This document shows positions 7,294-12,333 of a DNA stretch of 12,333 nt, in pieces. Numbering within the stretch: the stretch's first letter is position 1; every line of letters begins with the position of its first letter. The notes beneath the pieces were generated by a model that was not told the origin of the DNA, did no database searches, and saw nothing but the letters and a program-made list of their open reading frames with translations. The position numbers were made by a program, and so were the translations under genes. Where the stretch lies: the NCBI GenBank assembly GCA_045128635.1, contig JBGVRS010000095.1, positions 1 through 12,333 of the forward strand, written 5' to 3'. The stretch comes from HGM12587 sp045128635 (lineage in GTDB: Bacteria; Bacillota; Clostridia; Lachnospirales; Lachnospiraceae).

Positions 7294-8607
7294 TTATTTA
7301 TTCTTCTTTGATGGAATTACGAAGATAAATAATAAAGAACTAATCAGCAACATATATGGATATGTCAGATTTGGTAAAATCTGGAATGCGCTAACTTCGT
7401 ATCCAAGTTCCACTGCTGTAGATACTGCTACCAGCATCTGCGCACCGTATGGGATAACCCCCTGGAAGATACAAGAGAATGTATCAAGAATAGATGCAGC
7501 TCTCTTGGAAGAAATACCATAGTTTTCAGACATTTCTTTTGCGATTGGGTTTGCCATAACGATAGCTACTGTATTATTTGCTGTTGCAATATCCATTGCA
7601 CCAACCAAGAGACCCATACCGAGTTCTCCGCCTTTTTTACCTTTAAAGATACGTTTGATCAGATCAAGAAGCGCTTCAAATCCGCCATATTCAGCAATGA
7701 GAGCACAAATTGCAGATACTAAAATCGCAACCATTGTTGTTTCAAACATACCAGCTGCACCAGAGCCCATATTTGCTAAAAGATCAGTTGCTGCTGTGGC
7801 TCCTGTAGCAAGCATGATTACGGAGCCTGTTACAATACCGATCAAAAGAACTACAAATACGTTAATACCAATGATACCGCCAACTAATACGAGTACATAT
7901 GGAATAATCTGGATTAAGTTGTATTCACCGCCTACACCAGCGCCTACTTCTAAGCCAAAAGACTGTACCAGTAAAATCACAAGTGTCGCCAACGCTGCTG
8001 GAAGCGCAATCCAGAAGTTTTCACGGAATTTATCTTTCATGGCACAGCCCTGACCGTTACAAGCTGCAATTGTTGTATCAGAGATGAACGATAAGTTATC
8101 TCCAAACATCGCTCCGCCAACAACAGCGCCAATGCAAAGAGGCATTCCAAAGCCTGTACTATTCGCAAGTGCCACGGCGATTGGTGTAATCAGTGTAATA
8201 GTTCCTACAGATGTTCCCATCGCTACAGAAACAAATGCACTAACTACAAAAAGAACTAAAACTGAAAATCTTGCAGGAATCAGTGAAAGCATAAAATATG
8301 CAACGCTTTCCGCACTGCTTCTTCCTACAACACCGACAAAAATACCTGCTGCCATGAAGATAAGGATCATTGTAATAATATTTTTATCACCAACGCCTCT
8401 GGCCATAACTTCCAGTTTATCGTCAAATTTTAATTTCGGATTCTGCAAACATGCTACTAACAATGCTACAAGAAATGCTACGACAATCGGAATATTGTAA
8501 AAGCCCATTGGAATTTTCATAACATATTCAAAGATGATTCCAAGACCAAGATACAATACTAAAAACACACCGATTGGCAAAAGTGCTTTAAAGTTTTTTG
8601 TTTTCAT
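7294..8607 (-). CDS. Na+/H+ antiporter, NhaC family
   Basis: This 437-residue polytopic membrane protein (about 10-12 segments) probably extrudes Na+ in exchange for H+ or another substrate. The NhaC signature is clear: FGDNLSFISDTTIAAC (about 168-183), preceded by SVAMGTSVGTITLITPIAVA (127-146). Near the C-terminus come ATANNTVAIVMANPIA and a segment with SILDTFSCIFQGVIPYGAQM. The length is normal. Some NhaC-family members exchange organic acids or amino acids rather than plain Na+/H+, so the substrate is open. The start at 8607 has AGGAGA about ten bases upstream. It is a single-gene unit with its own promoter and terminator, between degV and azlC, all in the same direction. Confidence 0.9.
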   Translation of the reverse strand: MKTKNFKALLPIGVFLVLYLGLGIIFEYVMKIPMGFYNIPIVVAFLVALLVACLQNPKLKFDDKLEVMARGVGDKNIITMILIFMAAGIFVGVVGRSSAESVAYFMLSLIPARFSVLVLFVVSAFVSVAMGTSVGTITLITPIAVALANSTGFGMPLCIGAVVGGAMFGDNLSFISDTTIAACNGQGCAMKDKFRENFWIALPAALATLVILLVQSFGLEVGAGVGGEYNLIQIIPYVLVLVGGIIGINVFVVLLIGIVTGSVIMLATGATAATDLLANMGSGAAGMFETTMVAILVSAICALIAEYGGFEALLDLIKRIFKGKKGGELGMGLLVGAMDIATANNTVAIVMANPIAKEMSENYGISSKRAASILDTFSCIFQGVIPYGAQMLVAVSTAVELGYEVSAFQILPNLTYPYMLLISSLLFIFVIPSKKNK

Positions 8608-8682
8608 TTGTCTATCTTCTCCTAAAAATATAATTTTTCAAGGTTTTACCCCCGTTGAACAAAAACTGCTCACTAAAGATAT

Positions 8683-8691
8683 AGTATAACA
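8683..8691 (-). promoter_or_regulatory. Probable extended -10 promoter of nhaC
   Basis: On the minus strand TGT directly precedes TATACT (8683-8688), an extended -10 element. No good -35 is seen because the degV terminator hairpin occupies that place. It would give a leader of about 70 nt. That leader holds TTCAA and TTGAA separated by 13 bases including a GGT/ACC pair, a weak fold at most. Confidence 0.5.
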
Positions 8692-8692
8692 C

Positions 8693-8719
8693 AAAAAAGA
8701 GGGTATTTCTACCCTCTTT
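8693..8719 (-). terminator. Intrinsic terminator of degV
   Basis: A perfect 10-bp stem, AAAGAGGGTA (8696-8705 on plus) with its complement at 8710-8719 and a four-base loop. On the minus strand it runs straight into TTTTTTGT. It begins seven bases after the degV stop codon and abuts the nhaC promoter. Confidence 0.88.
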
Positions 8720-8726
8720 CGAAATT

Positions 8727-9560
8727 CTATCCTCTTTCAAATCCAATCATCAGCCCGCCTTTTTCAGCATAAAAGCTGCAAAGTCCCGATGTTGTTTCAA
8801 TTCGAATAGTTGCGTCTGCAAATTCTGATTTGATTAAATCTTTCAGTGCATGTGCTGCTGCTTCATTAAAGCAATGGTCAATTACAACTGTGCCCCCTGC
8901 ATATCCTTTCGCCTTCATATTTTTAAATAATGTAAGAATTGCTTTCTTTTCTCCACGACATTTATCTGTTGGATGAAGACCATCTTTTACATCACCTACC
9001 AGACGAATACCGATCACACTGCATATTGCAGCTACTGCATGACTTGTTCGGCCGTTATTCGCAAGGTTCTTTAAAGATTCCAAGCAGAATAACAGGCAAG
9101 TTCTTTTTTCCTTATATTCTACTACTTCTTTACAAACAGTATCAAAGTCTTTTCCTTCTAAGATAAGGTCTCTGATTTTTTCCACTAAAAGCTTTGGTTC
9201 TGGACCCGCAGAGTAGGAATCGAGAACAAATACCTTTTTACCCGGATTTTCTTCTTCATACTGTGCTTTTGCTGTCATCGCAGCATTATAGCTTCCGGAT
9301 AATGTGCTGATGATTGTAACACAGTATACTTCATCTGCATCACCAAAAACATCCAGCCAGTCACCAACACCTGGACAAGCACTGCCAGATTTTCCTTTAT
9401 ATTTTGAAAGGTAATCCACCATTTCAAGAATATCCAAATCTGCATTGTCTACAAATTCTTTTTCTGCTGTTCTGATTGTTAACGGTGCGCTGGAAAATTC
9501 AACGTCTCCTTCTAAAGTATACATATTTGCAGAAGAATCTGCTACAATTTTAATTTTCAT
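8727..9560 (-). CDS. DegV/FakB-like fatty-acid-binding protein
   Basis: A 277-residue soluble protein of the DegV family, whose best-known members (FakB) hold a fatty acid for phosphorylation by the kinase FakA. Family elements in order: N-terminal IKIVADSSAN (3-12); VTIISTLSGSYNAA (81-94), matching the ligand-contacting ISSGLSGTY; LKNLANNGRTSHAVAA (163-178); and DGLHPTDKCRGEKKA (193-207). The C-terminal loop departs from the usual form: where FakB has a THVGPG-like segment with a conserved His, this protein has SGLCSFYAEKGGLMIGF (258-274) and no His. It may therefore belong to a variant subgroup. The start at 9560 has AAGGGGA five bases upstream. It forms its own unit, with a striking palindrome at its promoter. 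Lipid binding is inferred from the family. Confidence 0.88.
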   Translation of the reverse strand: MKIKIVADSSANMYTLEGDVEFSSAPLTIRTAEKEFVDNADLDILEMVDYLSKYKGKSGSACPGVGDWLDVFGDADEVYCVTIISTLSGSYNAAMTAKAQYEEENPGKKVFVLDSYSAGPEPKLLVEKIRDLILEGKDFDTVCKEVVEYKEKRTCLLFCLESLKNLANNGRTSHAVAAICSVIGIRLVGDVKDGLHPTDKCRGEKKAILTLFKNMKAKGYAGGTVVIDHCFNEAAAHALKDLIKSEFADATIRIETTSGLCSFYAEKGGLMIGFERG

Positions 9561-9614
9561 TTCGTTCCCCTTTTGTATCGCAATTTACACAAATATTGTT
9601 TTTATTACTTTTCA

Positions 9615-9635
9615 ATGTAGTTTTTAAAACTACAT
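9615..9635. promoter_or_regulatory. Perfect palindrome at the degV start site, probable repressor operator
   Basis: ATGTAGTTTT (9615-9624) and AAAACTACAT (9626-9635) form a perfect 10-bp inverted repeat around one central T. It covers about +3 to +24 of the predicted degV transcript, where a bound repressor would block initiation or clearance. The size and symmetry suit a TetR- or MarR-type dimer, but no regulator gene is in the window. It has no T-tract after it and a one-base centre, so it is not a good terminator. Confidence 0.65.
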
Positions 9636-9644
9636 GCTTCTTGT

Positions 9645-9673
9645 ATTATACCCAACGCACTTGATTTCGTCAA
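9645..9673 (-). promoter_or_regulatory. Promoter of degV
   Basis: On the minus strand TTGACG (9668-9673) and a perfect TATAAT (9645-9650) are 17 bp apart. The start site would be near 9638, giving a leader of about 77 nt that contains the palindrome at 9615-9635. Confidence 0.8.
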
Positions 9674-9712
9674 TGGTATCAGCAAAGTTTCAGTAAAGAA
9701 AGCTCCTAAAAT

Positions 9713-9742
9713 TTGACAAAAACCTTCATGACATGCTATTTT
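9713..9742 (+). promoter_or_regulatory. Promoter of the riboswitch-exchanger transcript
   Basis: A consensus TTGACA (9713-9718) is followed after 18 bp by TATTTT (9737-9742), with TGC just before it as an extended -10. The predicted start near 9749 falls exactly at the 5' strand of the riboswitch. The degV promoter on the other strand lies only 40 bp away. Confidence 0.72.
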
Positions 9743-9748
9743 GTGGTT

Positions 9749-9862
9749 AAGTAACAAGGGAGTAGTTTGCGTTCGTTTTATGAACGTTGTATTGTTCGTC
9801 ATCACGCTATAAGGCCGGGCAATACACCTACAAGCTAATTGTAAGTAACAAGACTTTTACTG
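9749..9862 (+). promoter_or_regulatory. yybP-ykoY (Mn2+-sensing) riboswitch aptamer
   Basis: The conserved landmarks of the yybP-ykoY family appear in order: AAGGGAGTAG (9756-9765), CGTCATCACG (9797-9806), GGCCGGGC (9813-9820) and ACAAGACTT (9848-9856). Helices can be drawn between and around them: CGTTC/GAACG (9770-9774 with 9782-9786), GTATTG/CAATAC (9789-9794 with 9820-9825) and TACAA/TTGTA (9829-9833 with 9839-9843). The closing helix pairs AGTAA (9750-9754) with TTACT (9857-9861). The family is known to bind Mn2+ and often precedes metal exporters, which matches the cation exchanger downstream. Family recognition is from remembered consensus and has not been scored with a covariance model. 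Confidence 0.85.
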
Positions 9863-9893
9863 TGTATTTATCGTGCAGTAATAGTCTTTTTTT
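9850..9893 (+). terminator. Riboswitch-controlled terminator
   Basis: AAGACTTTTACTG (9850-9862) pairs with CAGTAATAGTCTT (9876-9888) with a single T-T mismatch and a 13-base loop, followed by a run of seven T. The 5' arm takes in the conserved AAGACT and the TTACT of the aptamer closing helix, so aptamer and terminator cannot both form. Metal binding should therefore favour read-through into the exchanger gene. Confidence 0.85.
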
Positions 9894-9929
9894 ATTGCAT
9901 GAGCTAAGAATTATTAGGAGGTCATAATT

Positions 9930-10847
9930 ATGATGTATTTACTTTTACTGATCGGTTTTGTATTGCTGATCAAGGGTGCAGACTTTTTTGTAGATGGTTC
10001 TTCATCCATTGCAGGTATCTTAAAAGTACCTTCCGTTATTATCGGTCTGACAATTGTTGCCATGGGAACAAGCGCTCCGGAAGCTGCTGTTAGTATTAAC
10101 GCAGGACTTGCCGGAAACAGTGATATTTCACTGGGTAACATCATAGGCTCCAATATTTTTAATCTTTTAGTAGTTATTGGCGCCTGTGCAGTTATTTTCC
10201 CTGCAAAATCCAACGAAGATATTTTAAAAAGAGACTTATGGTGGAATATTGGCGTATCTGTACTTCTTTTTGTTCTCATCCTAGATGGAAGTATCAGCCG
10301 CATGGAAGGTATTATTCTGTTAGCAGTATTTATTTTCTACCTTGGTTTAATGGTTCGCAGTGCCATGAAAAACCGAATGGATGAAACTCCAATGGATGTG
10401 ATGCCACTTTGGAAGAGCCTTCTTTTTGTCGCAGGCGGTCTTGCTGCTGTCGTATTTGGTGGTGACATGGTCGTTGACAATGCCAGCCTGATTGCAAAAG
10501 CATGGGGCATGAGTGACACACTGGTAGGTCTTACCATTGTAGCAATCGGTACTTCTCTTCCGGAACTTGTAACCTCCATTACAGCTTCTAAAAAAGGAGA
10601 TTCCGGTATTGCACTTGGTAATGCAGTTGGTTCCTGTCTCTTCAATATTTTATTTATCCTCGGTATGGCATCTTCTATTACACCAGTCAATGCAGTTCCG
10701 GAACTGATTATTGATACAGCAATTCTGATTGTTGTTACAATCTTAATACTCATTGTTGCAAAAACAGGTAAAAGAACAAACCGCGTGGAAGGCATCATCT
10801 GCGTTACAGCTTATATTATTTACACAGCATATATTATTATGAGATAA
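9930..10847 (+). CDS. CaCA-family cation exchanger under riboswitch control (probable Mn2+ or Mn2+/Ca2+ exporter)
   Basis: A 305-residue, roughly ten-segment membrane antiporter of the same family as the protein at 5131-6063. The alpha-1 repeat has GTSAPE (46-51) and GNIIGSNIFN (69-78). The alpha-2 repeat has GTSLPE (207-212) and GNAVGSCLFN (230-239), where Cys236 replaces the usual Asn of GSN. The acidic residues of both repeats are kept, so transport should be intact. AGGAGG (9916-9921) is eight bases before the ATG at 9930; a second ATG follows directly. It is the only gene immediately downstream of the yybP-ykoY riboswitch, and glyA has its own promoter 29 bp after the stop. The riboswitch class points to manganese efflux; the fold alone would suggest Ca2+/Na+ or H+ exchange. 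No clear terminator separates it from glyA, so some read-through is possible. Confidence 0.92.
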   Translation: MMYLLLLIGFVLLIKGADFFVDGSSSIAGILKVPSVIIGLTIVAMGTSAPEAAVSINAGLAGNSDISLGNIIGSNIFNLLVVIGACAVIFPAKSNEDILKRDLWWNIGVSVLLFVLILDGSISRMEGIILLAVFIFYLGLMVRSAMKNRMDETPMDVMPLWKSLLFVAGGLAAVVFGGDMVVDNASLIAKAWGMSDTLVGLTIVAIGTSLPELVTSITASKKGDSGIALGNAVGSCLFNILFILGMASSITPVNAVPELIIDTAILIVVTILILIVAKTGKRTNRVEGIICVTAYIIYTAYIIMR

Positions 10848-10875
10848 TTTTCTTTGTTATTAGCAATTTTAATAC

Positions 10876-10904
10876 TTGGCAAATCTATTATTTAGTAGTA
10901 TAAT
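10876..10904 (+). promoter_or_regulatory. Promoter of glyA
   Basis: TTGGCA (10876-10881) and a perfect TATAAT (10899-10904) are 17 bp apart, giving a start near 10911 and a leader of about 49 nt. The leader is too short for a glycine riboswitch. The TTG of this -35 box also opens a longer in-frame reading of glyA, which cannot be translated from this promoter. Confidence 0.8.
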
Positions 10905-10959
10905 AGGTCCAATGTTTCGTTTTAACGTATTAAAGTGGCAGACAAAGGAGAATGAAAAA

Positions 10960-12213
10960 ATGTTTCAGGATATGATGAATTCAATTGGATTCGTAGAAAA
11001 TTATGATGCCGAAGTGGCAGCTGCAATGAACGCTGAATTACAGAGACAGCGTGACAACATCGAGCTGATCGCTTCTGAAAATATTGTAAGCCCAGCTGTT
11101 ATGGCAGCAATGGGAAGTGTTTTAACTAACAAATATGCAGAAGGTTATCCAGGACACCGTTACTACGGCGGATGCCAGCACGTTGACGTTGTAGAACAGA
11201 TTGCTATCGACCGTGCATGCGAACTTTTCGGTGCAAAATACGCAAATGTTCAGCCTCACTCAGGTGCACAGGCAAACTTAGCAGTTTACTTTGCAATCCT
11301 CGAACTGGGCGACACTGTTATGGGTATGGACTTATCTCAGGGTGGACATTTAACACACGGAAGCCCAGCTAACATGAGTGGTAGAAACTACAACTTCGTT
11401 TCTTATGGTGTAAACGAAAATGGTTTCCTTGATTATGATGCATTAGAAGCACAGGTAAAAGAAGTGCAGCCAAAACTTTTAGTTGCAGGTGCATCTGCTT
11501 ACTGTCGTGCATTAGACTTTGAACGTCTTGCAAACATCGCACACAGCAATGGTGCAATGGTCATGGTAGATATGGCTCACATTGCCGGTCTCGTAGCAGG
11601 TGGTGCTCACATGAATCCGGTTCCATATGCAGATGTTGTTACTACAACAACACACAAAACACTTCGCGGACCTCGTGGCGGTCTGATCCTCACAAACAGC
11701 GAAGAGCTCATTAAGAAAATCAACAAAGCAATCTTCCCAGGTACACAGGGTGGTCCATTAGAACATGTGATTGCAGCAAAAGCCGTATGTTTCGGTGAAG
11801 CTTTAAAACCAGAATACAAAGAATACGCTCACAACGTTGTTAAAAACGCTGCAGCTTTAGCAGCTCGTTTAATGGAACGTGGCGTTAAAATCGTCAGCGG
11901 TGGTACAGACAACCACTTAATGTTAGTTGACTTAACAGATTCCGAAGTAACAGGTAAACAGTTAGAAAAGAATCTTGATGAAGTACACATTACAGCTAAC
12001 AAAAATACTGTTCCTGGTGAAAAACGCAGTCCATTCGTTACAAGCGGTGTACGTTTAGGTACTCCATCCGTAACTACTCGTGGATTTGGCGAAGAAGAAA
12101 TGGTAATCATCGCTGATTGTATCGCTGATTGTATTTTCGAATTTGATAACAAGAAGGAAGAAATCGCAGCACGCGTACTTGAACTGACAAAGAAATTCCC
12201 ATTATATGAGTAA
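10960..12213 (+). CDS. glyA: Serine hydroxymethyltransferase
   Basis: This cytosolic PLP enzyme interconverts serine and glycine with tetrahydrofolate and is the main source of one-carbon units. The 417-residue protein has the normal bacterial length. Visible signatures are IELIASENIVSPAV near the N-terminus, TNKYAEGYPGHRYYGG, VQPHSGAQANLAVY, VDMAHIAGLVAGG and TTTTHKTLRGPRGG, in which Lys233 would carry PLP and Asp204 and His207 would contact it. The start at 10960 (MFQDMMNSIGF) is chosen because AAAGGAG (10944-10950) lies nine bases upstream and the promoter at 10876-10904 would begin transcription after any earlier start. It is a single-gene unit with its own terminator, and its biased codon use suggests high expression. 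Confidence 0.97.
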   Translation: MFQDMMNSIGFVENYDAEVAAAMNAELQRQRDNIELIASENIVSPAVMAAMGSVLTNKYAEGYPGHRYYGGCQHVDVVEQIAIDRACELFGAKYANVQPHSGAQANLAVYFAILELGDTVMGMDLSQGGHLTHGSPANMSGRNYNFVSYGVNENGFLDYDALEAQVKEVQPKLLVAGASAYCRALDFERLANIAHSNGAMVMVDMAHIAGLVAGGAHMNPVPYADVVTTTTHKTLRGPRGGLILTNSEELIKKINKAIFPGTQGGPLEHVIAAKAVCFGEALKPEYKEYAHNVVKNAAALAARLMERGVKIVSGGTDNHLMLVDLTDSEVTGKQLEKNLDEVHITANKNTVPGEKRSPFVTSGVRLGTPSVTTRGFGEEEMVIIADCIADCIFEFDNKKEEIAARVLELTKKFPLYE

Positions 12214-12220
12214 TTAATTT

Positions 12221-12247
12221 ATGGCGCTCCGCTGGAGCGCCATTTTT
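12221..12247 (+). terminator. Intrinsic terminator of glyA
   Basis: ATGGCGCTCC (12221-12230) and GGAGCGCCAT (12234-12243) form a perfect GC-rich 10-bp stem with a three-base loop, followed by TTTTT, eight bases after the stop codon. Confidence 0.92.
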
Positions 12248-12332
12248 AACTATTAAGCCTCTTGTCTAAATCCGTTAAATCTATAGAATAAACCAAGGAT
12301 TCCTGTTTTTTATTTTCCAAAAACATTGTCAT
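12246..12332 (-). CDS. Possible C-terminal end of a convergent gene, unrecognised
   Basis: One minus-strand frame is open from the right edge to a TAA at 12246-12248, reading MTMFLENKKQESLVYSIDLT then DLDKRLNS. Both other minus-strand frames and the plus strand are less protein-like here. The sequence may enter from outside the window, since no ribosome binding site can be checked. Its stop lies at the T-tract of the glyA terminator, as expected for a convergent neighbour. I do not recognise the family, and 28 codons can be open by chance. Confidence 0.3.
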   Translation of the reverse strand: MTMFLENKKQESLVYSIDLTDLDKRLNS

Positions 12333-12333
12333 G

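Noticed and set aside
8608..8682. Na+-sensing (DUF1646-type) riboswitch ahead of nhaC
   Set aside because: The leader is only about 70 nt, with one weak TTCAA/TTGAA fold and no terminator or conserved aptamer elements that I recognise.
9605..9805. A 66-codon minus-strand reading frame in the degV-exchanger intergenic region
   Set aside because: It runs through two promoters, the palindrome and part of the riboswitch, has no ribosome binding site I can see, and its composition is not protein-like.
10876..10959. A 28-codon N-terminal extension of glyA beginning at TTG 10876
   Set aside because: The TTG is the -35 box of the glyA promoter, transcription would start after it, and a good ribosome binding site points to the ATG at 10960.
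10905..10959. Glycine or folate riboswitch ahead of glyA
   Set aside because: The leader after the predicted start is about 49 nt, too short for either class, and no terminator precedes the gene.
1..12333. A new defence, mobile or secondary-metabolite system
   Set aside because: All large reading frames belong to well-known metabolic, transport or wall families; no nuclease, integrase, toxin pair, repeat array or synthase gene is present.

Overview
The window looks like a stretch of chromosome from a low-GC Gram-positive anaerobe of the class Clostridia, most likely a Lachnospiraceae gut commensal (Blautia, Dorea or Coprococcus type). This rests on protein style (CarB, GlyA, AzlCD, NhaC, DegV), purine-rich AGGAGG-like ribosome binding sites, sigma-A-type promoters and hairpin-plus-T-tract terminators. 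It is not an obvious island: I see no integrase, transposon, CRISPR array, tRNA, rRNA or phage gene.

Layout. The left edge carries the first 27 codons of a minus-strand cysteine synthase. It diverges from a stand-alone carB (carbamoyl-phosphate synthase large subunit). A roughly 30-bp stem hairpin at 3530-3600 ends carB and the convergent unit to its right. That minus-strand unit reads azlC-azlD-calcium/cation exchanger-GH25 cell-wall hydrolase (7142 down to 3622), from one promoter at about 7178-7207. Next come two single-gene minus-strand units with their own terminators: an NhaC-type Na+/H+ antiporter (8607-7294) and a DegV/FakB-like fatty-acid-binding protein (9560-8727). The 369-bp divergent region 9561-9929 holds the degV promoter with a perfect 10+1+10 palindrome at its start site, and, on the plus strand, a promoter, a yybP-ykoY (Mn2+) type riboswitch and its terminator. 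These precede a second CaCA cation exchanger (9930-10847). glyA (serine hydroxymethyltransferase) follows from its own promoter and ends at a strong terminator. A short minus-strand reading frame runs off the right edge.

How it fits together. Several genes are housekeeping metabolism (cysteine, carbamoyl phosphate, serine/glycine/one-carbon). The middle is rich in membrane transport: branched-chain amino acid export, Na+/H+ antiport and two CaCA exchangers. The clearest regulatory story is the riboswitch. Its 5' closing strand and the 3' arm of the terminator carry the same AGTAA, so both can pair with one shared TTACT. This is the wiring of a metal-on switch and suggests that the second exchanger exports Mn2+ (or Mn2+/Ca2+), unlike its paralogue in the azl operon.

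No wholly new multi-gene system is evident. The points worth following are the riboswitch-exchanger pair and its motif change, the degV operator, the altered DxE motif in the GH25 protein, the divergent DegV C-terminus, and the azl-exchanger-hydrolase operon.
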